Assembly (NCBI GenBank): GCA_947683425.1
Contig: CANTUQ010000073.1
Span: forward strand, 6,730,501 to 6,794,500
From: Excoecaria cochinchinensis
Lineage: Eukaryota > Streptophyta > Magnoliopsida > Malpighiales > Euphorbiaceae
Reading direction: 5' to 3'
Length of the DNA stretch: 64,000 bases
Positions 35,401 to 45,830 of the stretch are shown one piece after another. Both the position numbers and the translations under genes were made by a program. How positions within the stretch are numbered: the stretch's first letter is position 1; the number at the start of each line of letters is the position of its first letter. Under the pieces are notes generated by a model. That model was not told the DNA's origin. It searched no databases and was given only the letters and a program-made list of their open reading frames with translations.

Positions 35401-36481
35401 TTTTCAACAACGTGTCCACCTCCTCCGACATCGCCAACTGCCGCCCGGGAGCATGATTTCTCTTCTTCTGCTTAACAGGCTTACAGCTAGGTTGCACAAT
35501 AAGTGTGTGACATATTACCTTGGAAGAAGCACCCTTGATGTCCGAAGTTTGCCAGGCGAACACATCTTCGTACTCTGATAACACTGCTACTAATGCCTCT
35601 TTCTCCTTGCCTGTGTTACTGGCAGTGATCTTGACTGCCTTTCCCGGCGAGAGTTCCACATCTTGTAGTGAGTCCACTGGTTTGGCATTCTTCGCTGTTG
35701 GGACATCCAGCGCATCCAATGGTAAAGCCTGATCTGCCTCTTTTAACATGGTGATATAAGTTTCCAGGGCTGACTTCTGATTACCCTGAAGTATGGCCAC
35801 ACCTCCGGGGATAAGAATCTTCACAAGCAGCTTAAGCATAGAGATGTAAGCATCCGCTCCCACTAAAAGAGGTCGCCCAATGATCACGTTAGAGGCGAGT
35901 GGTATATCGATTACCATGAAATAACTCCTGCAATTGCACACACTATCCTCATCCTCGAGCTGCAACTTTAACGTGGCCGATCCTTCCACTTTGATCGGTT
36001 GCCCAAATATGCCGATGAGCGGAGCTGACATAGCTTCTAACTTATTGGCTGACATTCCCAATGCTTTATAGGCCTGTAAGGTGATAAGATTCACTGCACT
36101 CCTTGTATCTACCAAGATCCTCTGGACTAAATAATCTTGTATCAGGGCTTCCGTAACCAATGAATCAGTGTGGGGCATCCGAACATGGGCTTCGTCTGCC
36201 TCCAAAAATGTTACATTATAGCTCCCTATGCTATGGCCGACCCCCAAGGAAAATACCTCTTTCGCCTTTCGCTTCCTGGACTCCTCAAAGACATCATAAT
36301 GCTTGCTCCCTGCAATGACGTGGATCACCCCGGCTGGAGCCTTTTTACTTGAACTAGCTCCATTGCCTTGCCTTCGTAGTGATGGAGACCTATCTCGTCC
36401 CCTATTTTCTTTACCCTTTACGACTGTCCGAGCTTGCCATTTAAGACTAAATACTCGGTTTCTCGCTTCAGCTGGCGACAA
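32484..36481 (-). pseudogene. Tat element pol: protease, RT, RNase H, archaeal-type RNase H, integrase
   Basis: On the minus strand: protease about 36240-36050, where the catalytic motif reads LVDTRS (normal DTG); RT from about 35500 with YVDD near 35015; RNase H about 34700-34350; a second RNase H starting KLYIDGASSSAGTG near 34195; an integrase zinc-binding region near 33600-33370 (LREIHDGI, CDKC); the integrase core with AIDHFTK near 33240 and HPQSN-TEVTNR near 33030; and a C-terminal part ending near 32484. Breaks include stops between RT pieces near 35250 and 34945, TAA at 33600, and stops within the integrase near 33235. Loss of the protease glycine and these stops make it non-functional. 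The order defines the Tat lineage. Confidence 0.9.
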
Positions 36482-37740
36482 TCATTCATCTTATGGCCTT
36501 TGTCCCTGTGAAAGGAGCAGTAAAGGCTATAGTCTCTACTAGGATCTTCTCTCATGGGACGCGACCATTTAACCCGCTCATTCTCCTTCATCCAGGCTAG
36601 AATTTGGGACCTCAAGGCTATCAAGGGTGTGAACTGCTCATCTGTTCTATAGTTAGAGGTCGGCTTTGTGATAAGGAAGGCCCGGTTAGAATTGCCAGAC
36701 CCTTTACCTCTAGCATCGTTTTGATCACTATTATTCCTATTTTGACCTATGTGGAATGCTCTATCTGAGTCTCTGACCTGCGAACTATACCTGAGGTGCC
36801 GAGTTTCATCCATTTGGATATATTTATGAGCCTGGCACATGAGCTCGGTGAAGTCGCCTGGTGGCTTCTTGCGGAGAGAGTCACTGAAGTCTTGGCACCT
36901 GGTATTGGGGATGAGAGCGTTAATAGCCACTTCTAGGTTCAAGTTCTGGATGTCCATAGCAACTGCATTAAATTTTTATACATAAGCTCAGAGTGCTTCT
37001 CCCTTCTCTTGGTGAACCATCGTGAGGTCGGTCGAGACTTTTGCTGGCCTTATGGCAGCAACGAATTTTGTAATGAACATGTCACTGAACTGCTCAAAGC
37101 TATAAATAGAGTTCTCGGGGATATTGTGAAACCAAATCTGTGAGGAGTCAGTAAGAGTTTGGGGGAAGATCTTGCACAAAGCAGTATACTTCGTGGTATG
37201 CAGCAGCATGGTGTGGTGGAATTCATCCAAATGAGCTCGGGGGTCTGTGCTACCGCTATACTTTGGCAAATTTGGCAATCTTATCTGTGGGAAAGGAGCG
37301 GCCAAGATATCTCTAGAGAGCGAAGATCGAAAACTGCCCTGATACTGCAAAGTATTGCGGTTCTAGAACTTCTTCATTCTTTCTTCGAATATTTTTTCAA
37401 ACTGTTCGGTCGTCCTAGTTATTATTGTGTTTGGAGCCAGTGTGCTCGGTAACAGTTGTGGTGTTTGGGTGGGGAATTATGTTGCTACAGGTATTTGTGT
37501 AAGGTGTATTGTCATGGGGGTGTTTGTAGGTACTGCTGGTGGTGCCTGAGCTGCCATAGCTGACAGGGCGGTCAGGAGAGTTTGGGCTGTTTGAGTGGTT
37601 AAGCCTGGGATTATGGGGATATTTATGGATGCTTGTGATGTTGTCGGCGTATGGACTTGTGTTTGGGGGAAAAGTTGTCGTACTAGGAGTGGGGAAATTT
37701 GCTCTGATGGAGCTAGTTGCAAGCTTTGGAGGAGCTGGCC
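36418..37740 (-). pseudogene. Tat element gag
   Basis: The piece at 37722-37477 is Pro/Thr/Gln/Ala-rich as in Tat gag N-termini. The piece at 37350-36988 contains FPQIRLPNLPKYSGSTDPR and WFHNIPENSI, the core of the plant retrotransposon gag domain. The piece at 36957-36418 ends in a knuckle-like YCSFHRDKGHKMNDC. The pieces are in shifted frames and separated by stops, so gag is broken. It overlaps the start of the pol frame by about 60 bases. Confidence 0.85.
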
Positions 37741-37841
37741 AAGAAGGTTGGCCGGAGGCTAGGCTGTAGCGTTGGACTGGTTGGCTTATGGGGAAGCAGA
37801 GACAGGCAAATCGAAAAAAAGATCCATTGTTGACTGAAATC

Positions 37842-37871
37842 TGTGGAGTGATCAACGCTCACCGCACCAAA
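37842..37871 (-). other. Likely primer-binding site region of the Tat element
   Basis: Directly after the 5' LTR (minus strand) the internal sequence reads TTTGGTGCGGTGAGCG, the usual position and style of the primer-binding site in Ty3/gypsy elements. I did not identify the tRNA. Confidence 0.5.
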
Positions 37872-38387
37872 TGATAATAGTTGAATTTCTCGAAGCGTCT
37901 TCTCAAAATAATCACCTGAAAAGCTTAACAAAATCGATGGATTTTTGATAATGGAAGCTCTGACAATCAAGTCAGTGAATTGACTAAAAATAGAGATTCT
38001 GTATAGTAAGGATTCAGAGAGAAATAAATGTACCTGATGGTTTCCTTTATATAGAGCTCTTTTGCTAGGCCAAATAGAAAATAAGATCCCAAATAGAAGG
38101 AAATCGCCTTAATCTCTTGATTAGTGCTTGATTCCTAATTTGTGAGGATTTATTGAGTGATTCTTGGTACTTTCCATTATTAAGAGATCAGAATCTGCAC
38201 AATATCTGAAAAATATCCGTGAATGATGACTTTCCATATTCTGATACCGAGCTGTTATGGTAATTGAACTACTGAATGACAGATATTCGAATGAACTTGG
38301 TTACCTAACTCTTCGCATGAGAGTCTGATTCGCAATATGCGTTCGGAGGAGAGCTACCTATCTCTTTATCAAAGAGTCCGATTATCA
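37872..38387 (-). repeat. 5' LTR of the Tat element (516 bp)
   Basis: Begins TGATAATAG and ends GATTATCA. It matches the left LTR over its whole length, with roughly 10% differences and a 2-bp indel. It is followed by the ATATC target duplication. Confidence 0.93.
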
Positions 38388-38392
38388 ATATC

Positions 38393-38971
38393 ATCTCCTT
38401 ATACAAGGTTATTCATATTTATTTTTTTATATTTTCTGTTTCGTTTTTTCTATAGGATTCATTATTTTTATTGTTTAGAACTCAAATTTTTCTACGAATT
38501 CAATCATTCTTTTTGCATTATTGAATTTCAGAATCTTCCAAGTTGGACAACTTATGGGCATAATATCATATGAATTGAAAAATAATGAAGGATATACAAC
38601 TTTGATATAGAATATATTGTTAAAGATGGGTATCCACCATTGGAAATTGATGGTGACAATAATATGGAATTTTACTTGAAATTGAAGAAAAAAGAAACAC
38701 ATTTCACAACATATCCCTTGTGTATTACAGTGATGGAGAATATTGAAAAATATTAGATACTTAAACTTAAAAGATATACCTTGGTATATATAGATATATT
38801 GAATTGCAATAGAAGAATTTCAATAATCTAGGTATATCAAACTAATTGGTAAAAAATTCAACGTGAAATTTGGTATACCAATGCGGTATACCTTGGTATA
38901 ACGAATTGCAAGTTGGAAATTTCAACAAACAAATTCAGTATATTAGTGGATATACTTTAATATATATATAT
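38393..38971. repeat. AT-rich region with GGTATACC-type repeats, continuing after the solo LTR
   Basis: Phrases such as CCTTGGTATA, ATTTGGTAT and GAATTTCAA recur irregularly from about 38760 to 38971 and again at 41995-42370, so the solo LTR has split one repeat tract. No coding is seen; frames here are short. Confidence 0.6.
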
Positions 38972-41662
38972 TGTAAGGCCATTTTGGTCTTCATGAATAA
39001 TACTTTCCGGATTGTGAATAGTATTATCCAGGATGAATAGTATCACCCGGGGTCAAAATATTTTTTTATTTGACCATAGAAAAATAAAATTAATAAGGAA
39101 TCCAAGGATGCAATTTGAGATAAAATTGAGTTTAAATAGACCCTTAAAAGTTAGAAATAAAAATAGTCATAGTTCGGTTTGAATAACAACGGAATTGACC
39201 GAACTTTAATCGAACTTGAAAAAAATGTTAGAGACCTCCAAAAATTTTTTTGAACACATAGATTCATTTCAAATATTATAATGAAATTTTTGGAAGTGAA
39301 AAAATTAATTTTTAGCTAAGATAGAAAAATGAATTATCGAACAAATAAAAATTCCATCGAACAGAAAATTATCGAAAAGACATCATTTTGACTCGAAAAT
39401 TTTTGTGCACTCTTAGAAATATTTTTTAATATTTTTAGACATACTTTTATGAAAAATACAAAGAAAAAAGTAATGGTCAATGAGGTTTGAACACCTAGCA
39501 TTTCCTAAAAATTGAAGAAAACTCAAGTGTTTTCTTGGGCCTTTGGCTGGCTGAAGAAGGCCAAAAGCGTAGCCTTTTTCACTCAAATTTTCACTCAAAA
39601 TTCCTCTAAAAATCTTCCCCAATTCGTGCCAAGGAAATCCCAAGAGGAAGTCTTGAATTTTAGTGTGAATTAAGCTAGAAAATGTGAGAAAATGCCATGT
39701 TATTCTTCTTCTTCCTCTTTAATTTAGTAAAGCTGAAAATTATGATTTTGTATAGATATTAATATGAGCTTGTAATGTTGAATTAGTGGAAGAAACAAGT
39801 AAAAGAAAAGAGAAGGAGATAGGAGAGAAAGAGAAGCGAATTTGAACAAAAAAGAGTGGGAAATTAAGGTTTGGGAAATCATCCTACTTTGTATATGTGT
39901 ATGTGGTGTTTTGAATGATTTTGATATTATATTGATTGTGAAATTGTGATTGGAACTTGGATGTGGCTTTGAAATTGGTTGAAAATGTATGCATTAGCCT
40001 ATAGCTACTTATGGTAAAATCCTGCCTAGATTTCACTTGATCCCGTGGCATTATGTAGGCTATAACTTGGCCTACAGACCTCCAAGTGGAGTGATTCTAC
40101 TTGGAAATGATCTCAAGAGATAGAAAAACATTTGTTATGAAGAAATCAAAACCTAGTTTTGCCTCTAAGATACCTGAATTTGTACTTTAAATTATAGACA
40201 TGTTGCTGCCCTGTTTTGGGAACAACTTGTAGTGTTTTGAGTGTAACTCATTCAATAGGACTCTAAATGACATGAATGCAAATTATACTAAAACGAGACA
40301 CTTAGGAGAGTAACTTTTATGAAGAGAGAGTAGCCAAATTCAGTCTCCATTAATACCAAAAAGTTTTCAAACTTAACGTCAGAATGCTATCTTTAAAATA
40401 ATTCTCCTAAGTTTACATGTCCAAATGCCCTAATTTTTAAACCATTAGAGACTTAAGACATAGGGAAATATTTACATGTCCAAATGCCCTGATTTTTAAA
40501 CCATTAGAGACTTAAGACATAAGGAAATATTTATTGTGAAAATTTTTTCCTAAAAAGTTCATATTCAGTGTCAAAATGCCAGTTAAATGTGAACCTCGAG
40601 GAGATGTCAGCATTTGCTGGGCAGAAGGTCTCTACACCATGTGACCGGAATTTTAATGAGTGATTTTCTTAGTTAATTAAATCCGAATTTGAAAAAAATG
40701 TGCATGTCACTTATTTAGCATTATCAAATGATATTTAATATATGTATTGATTTTACATGAAATTTATATGAAACGTTAAGGTTGTATGGTAAAGTTATGA
40801 AAGAATCTAGCATGCAAATGTTGTATATAATAATAAATATTGTATAATACCTATATAACTTTAGTTCCTACATGTATATAACCATTATATGATCATGACA
40901 ATTGATTATGAATATGTTATACATGTTATTAACATAAGTATTGTTAATATAAAAAGAAGTATGACCGAAGTTTGCTTAGAATCAGGTTGTGGATAGATAG
41001 ACATACATATAGGGACTACCGTTTGTTGCAGCCTACCGTAGACACCAATTGTGTCATTATTTGAAACTGATATCTCTCCACATATTGTACCTTTGGGTAT
41101 CTTTCGTGTCGTACTGTGACCGTATACCTATAGGTATTTATACTTATACCTATGGGTAACTATTGTATTTTTCGTTATCCACTTTGACTTGAAAATGTAT
41201 GCTAACTTAATCATGAAATGTGTATTATGAAATAAGAATTATGAACCATGACCTATACAAATACATGTATACCGATAAATTCAGTATATTGATAATATGA
41301 ATATGTACATGAAAGCATGCGTTGTGAATGGAATATGTGCATAGACTAGTATGTATACTTTAATATGTTCATCCATGATAAGTTCATAATTTTACAACTA
41401 TGTTTCCATGAATGTGCATTATGTGTGTATGCTTGTTAACGACCTCTGTGAGTGGTCGTCTATATTTTATATGTTCCCCACTAAGCTTTATACTTAGCAT
41501 GGGTGTTCTATCTGTGTAGGTACCAAAGATATAGTCGAATCTAAAGACATCCAACAACAATTAAAGTCGACACCAAATTAGGAGCGGTTGATGCATATTT
41601 TGCCTACCTTTTGAAAATGTAATGTTTTGTTGTAAATAAGATAATTAATATAAATATGTATT

Positions 41663-41732
<70 letters not shown>

Positions 41733-41994
41733 AACTTAATGGATCAATGTATGTGAGGTGTATTCTAGGACATTATGATGCATAATTCGCATATCACAAA
41801 ATGGAAATGGAAAAGAAAATTTTGTACCCCTCTTCTTTATAACGTTGTATGACTTGAATTTATGTTATTTGCAAATAATGTTACGTGCAAAATTAGTTTC
41901 AATGCTTCCAGCTATATGGCACTCCACACCTAGCCTACCAAACTTATTTACACAAGTATGTGGTTCATTAGGTACGGTGAGGGGGTGTTACACA
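38972..41994 (+). mobile_element. Solo LTR (~3.0 kb) of a chromovirus-type Ty3/gypsy element
   Basis: It starts TGTAAGGCC and ends GGGGGTGTTACACA, with 5-bp TATAT on both sides (38967-38971 and 41995-41999), although AT-rich flanks weaken the TSD. The TGTAA...TTACA ends, 3-kb length and lack of internal coding are typical of Tekay/Del-like LTRs. It carries a 75-bp direct duplication (ATGTCCAAATGCCCT, near 40420 and 40480) and an AT then TG microsatellite at about 41666-41732. No internal region or partner LTR is present, so it arose by LTR recombination. Confidence 0.75.
41666..41732. repeat. Compound (AT)n(TG)n microsatellite
   Basis: About 40 bases of alternating AT followed by about 26 bases of TG, inside the solo LTR. 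Confidence 0.9.
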
Positions 41995-42384
41995 TATATT
42001 GAATTGAAGGATAGAGAATTCAATATGGAATTTGGTATATAAAAAGGATACCTTAGCATACCAAATTGTAAGGTGGGAATTTCAATTGGAGTATATCAAT
42101 GGGCCTTATCTTGGTATACATAGGTATGCTGAACTAAAAGGTAGAGAATTCAACATTGGAATTCGATACACTAATTGGTATACATTGGTAGACCGATGTA
42201 TACCAAAGTTAAGGAATGAAAATAATACATTTTGGTATATCGATGGGTATACCTATATATAATAAGTATATTGAATTTAATTGCATGGAAGTCAACACTA
42301 TATTTTGAGATTTTGTCTAAACCACTGAATTCAATTGTATACAACCCAACACTATATTTTGAAAATTTGTGAAAACCATTCATC

Positions 42385-42531
42385 GAATCGTTCTTTCTTC
42401 CCCATCCACTTAGAATCGCTCTTCAAAATGATTGAATCATTCTTCATTTCTCACCCTCCACAAATCTCCCTTTAAAATGATCGGATCATTATTCCTTCCC
42501 CACTCGTCATGAATCATCCCTTAAATTACTC
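42385..42531 (+). repeat. Three tandem 49-bp units
   Basis: Units start at 42385, 42434 and 42483. Each opens GAATC-TTC or GGATCATT, has a CCC/CC-CC pyrimidine middle, and ends near CTTCAAAATG or CTTAAATTAC. They are diverged but in register. Confidence 0.7.
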
Positions 42532-44510
42532 ACATTTTTTCTCCTAATTTGGTATTTTGATTTATTCTCAAGTGTTGACCGTGTTTAAGCTTGTGTATTA
42601 TGGGATTTTTATAGGTTCCAAAGACATACAAAAGGAGGAGTGAATTGAGTGTCTACAAACTTTTCTGGCTTTTTTTTGGTGGAATAAAAATGTATATATG
42701 TGAAGATTTCTGACAGTAAAAGCAGAAATACAATGCAAAAATTTCAAAATACTTTAGCAAGTCCTTTTTAAAACTTTAACTTTCAAATTTAATTTCTGAA
42801 AGTGTGTGTAATATTTGTTATGAATATTTCAAAAATGTTTTAACACAATTTTGAAAACATAGCTTCCAAAATAGTTAAACAGAATTGTAGAGAAGGAGCA
42901 GAAAAATAAACACACAGAATTTATAGTGGTTCGGCTTATTTGCCTTTATCCACTCCTTAAGAATTACTTTTGTACTTTTCTCGCCACTCTTAACTCTTTA
43001 AAGGCAAAAGTTAAAGCCAATATACAATTTTAGATGCATATCTACCTACAATGTTTTTACAAAGTAAAAGATGTAAAATGCTTATTAGAATTTTTTTCTA
43101 AGGTTCTAGCAAACCCTCACAATCTTTTACAATATATTTTCCTCACAAAGAAATTACAACAAAAGTTATAGTCAAATTGAGTATGATATGAAATAAATGA
43201 AGTGAAGAAGATATGCAAAGTGAGAATTAAAGATGTAAAACTTAGTCTATCAAGAGATAATTTTTTTTTTTTTTTTTACTTTTTTCTAGCCTTTGTAGAG
43301 TTAAAACAACATATATTTAAATCCAAAAATCATTTCTAGTTGTTGGAAATCAAAACTAGCCGTTTTATGACTGTTTGAAGGTAAATTTGGAAATACATGA
43401 GAAACTAGCCGTTATTTTATCCTGTAGTGAAATCTAGAATTGCGTCCAGAAAATAGTACTTTCAAAAATTCATTTTCTAAAAATCAATTTTGACCAAAAG
43501 CTCATTTTTTATCTCAAAAATATTTTTATGCAATTTTCGAAATATAATATGCATGCATGAATGAGAAGAAGTGCCTCAATTTGATTTTACAAATTAATAT
43601 TGTTTTTTTATACTAAGGCATTCTTCAGAACTGGCTTCTTGTATCCATATTTGAAGAATCTAAATGCTCAATTTTTTTTATTCGTACATTAGAAAAGTAG
43701 AAAATTTTTCTGCAAAAAAATATTTAGATAAAAATTCACAATAAAATTTATTTAAGGTTTGATTATTATCAAAATTAAGATATGACTTTGAGACAACAAT
43801 TTTTGCTTATTGAATGTTGCTTAACCAAACTAGCATTTTTAGGTTTTGATTTTAATGGGATTAAGTTTTTAATTTAAAAAAAAAAATTAAAACAGGTACA
43901 AATAAATTTTGTTGGAAAAATGTACCAAAATGTCCATATCGTTTATTTTGAAGAAAAAATGCTCACAAGGAAATGAATATTGGTACAAAAATGCCACCTA
44001 AGTAATTTTTGTCAACTCTAAATTAACGGCATTGACATAATATTAACGCAATACTAACACATAGCAAAATATGCTACTTCATAAATATTTATCCAATTTC
44101 ACCTATTAAAAATTTATTTATTGGCTTTGTAAAATTTGACATAAAATGGCATGTTTTGCCATGCGTCAGTGCTCCTTCAATGTCATGTCAATAACACCTT
44201 AATGTCGTTAATTCAAAATTGATGAAAGTTACTTATAAGGACAAGTTTTGTACTAATTTTTTTTTTTAATTACATTAAGGGTATTTTTGCTCCAAAATAA
44301 ATTATAAAGGTATTTTAATATCTTGAAAAAAAAATATACAAAAATATTTTTGTACTTTTTTTTAACTATTTTTTGAAAAATAAAAAGAGGTATTTTTAAA
44401 AACATAAATTTTAAAAAATTGTAAATTTAAAACATTAAATGTGAAAGTGCATTTTTAAAAAATAAAGTTAAAAAGGGATAATTTCATATAAAGTTCTTTT
44501 TTTAGGGATC
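42532..44510. other. Intergenic, mostly unrecognised; one LTR-like phrase
   Basis: Near 42905 the phrase ACACACAGAATTTATAGTGG followed by TTCGGC resembles a motif common near the ends of some plant copia-type LTRs. No ends or coding are seen. The rest is AT-rich with poly-T and poly-A runs. Confidence 0.4.
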
Positions 44511-44660
44511 CCCTTTGGGCATATTTGCTTTATTGTATTGTATTAGTCTGTATAAAATTAGCCTGTATAGTGTCAGCATATATTGTTTAGCCTGTATTAT
44601 TATATAAAGTGTTTGTTACAAAACTGTATTAGCCTTTAATATTTTATATTGTATTTGGTG
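44511..44660 (+). mobile_element. Possible PIF/Harbinger or Tourist-like terminus
   Basis: TTTGGGCATATTTGC opens a tract of TGTATTAG/AGCCTGTAT repeats, the style of Tourist-like ends. It lies about 500 bases from the Harbinger-type Myb/SANT relic and could be its end. No partner terminus was found. Confidence 0.3.
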
Positions 44661-45065
44661 CACAATGGTGTCTGCATTATTTTCTAAAAAAATAAAAAAA
44701 TGCAAAATTAAATTATTTTTAAAGTTACTAATTTAGACAAAAAAAAAATTGATTATAGAATACAATTTTTCATCCATATATCAATTTTGTTTTTTAAAAT
44801 AAAGTGTACAAATTTCTAGAAACATAAATATATGTTAGTAGATAAATTAACAATCAAACAAACAACTTCATACATGATTAACAAATGTGCTGCAATTAAT
44901 AATTTTATATATAGCCCGATAATAAATCAAAATAAATAAATTTCATATATGATTATTTTAAACATAATCCAAATAATCAGCAAAAACAAAAAGTTCATAT
45001 ATCTTTGGCAAAGATACAACCTAATTTAAAATATTATTACTACATTCAAAATTCTCTCAATCACC

Positions 45066-45823
45066 CTTTACTTGTCTATATAACCTTTGAACAAATATCT
45101 TCCTAATTTCAAGTTCTAGTGACATGAATGATACCACATGTTGAAATTTATCTATTATTGCTTGAAAAACATCAAGTTGATCCTCAGGAGAAAGACTCAT
45201 TGCCTTTAGCTATTTAGAAATGTTAGAGCGGTCATCATTTGCTCAAACAAACTTTTCAGTAACAATAGTAATTTGCTTAACACTTTCTTTAAACATTTCT
45301 TTAAATAATTCCATACTATTAACATCAGATTCATCACTTACCTCACTTTTTTTTCTCTTTCTAGTTCGAGATGTATTGGTATATACTTTTGGAACTGACA
45401 TTGGTGAGTCTTATCAACATCGGTCCCTTGCATAACATCTTTATTAATGTTATCTAAATTATCATCTTCATGGTTAACTATAGTTGCCATATCAGCTGGT
45501 GTTTCTACTCCTCTACCAGTTGCTCTTTATTTCCCAAATATATTAGTAAGGCTATCAAATATAAGAAAGTGTTTTCTTCTCCATCCCACTGCATCAGTAT
45601 GAGCTTGTCATGCCTCATCGCTATTACTCAATACATTTGGTTATATTATTCCAAGCAAAACCAATCTTGTTTGCCATGTCATATACTATTGCGTAATATT
45701 TTTTCCATTTTCTCTTCTTTGAATCTATATGATATCTGAATGTACCATTTTCACATTTACCACCATTAGCAATAATTTCTTCAAGAATTTTTAATAGTGA
45801 CTTTTCTTCATTCTTATTTCACG
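45066..45823 (-). pseudogene. Harbinger-associated Myb/SANT-like protein, broken
   Basis: Read on the minus strand from 45823: KILEEIIANGGKCENG, then WKKYYAIVYDMANKIGFAWN, then DAVGWRRKHFLIFDSLTNIF, GK-stop-RATGRGVETPADM, an acidic linker, and a C-terminal part containing MSLSPEDQLDVFQAIIDKFQ. The WKKYYA-GFGWN core, the FP/W-R-K-LIFD-L segment and GRGAETPADM are hallmarks of plant Myb/SANT-like (Myb_DNA-bind_3) proteins, some of which act as the DNA-binding partner of PIF/Harbinger transposases. Stops and frameshifts break it. The N-terminal part stops where the LTR-like sequence begins at 45831. Confidence 0.75.
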
Positions 45824-45830
45824 TTTGTCT

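Larger units (their letters stand above)
28924..38387 (-). mobile_element. Ty3/gypsy LTR retrotransposon, Tat-type, 9,464 bp, TSD ATATC
   Basis: Two LTRs (28924-29440 and 37872-38387) both start TGATAA and end TTATCA. They are flanked by ATATC at 28919-28923 and 38388-38392. gag, protease, RT, RNase H, a second archaeal-type RNase H and integrase follow in that order on the minus strand. Two consecutive RNase H domains before integrase mark the Tat lineage. An extra gene runs on the plus strand between pol and the left LTR. By eye the LTRs differ at roughly one site in ten, and gag-pol has several stops and frameshifts, so the copy is old and dead. Confidence 0.93.

Noticed and set aside
37713..37970. 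Minus-strand frame spanning the internal/LTR boundary of the Tat element
   Set aside because: Crosses the LTR edge and primer-binding region, so not a real protein.
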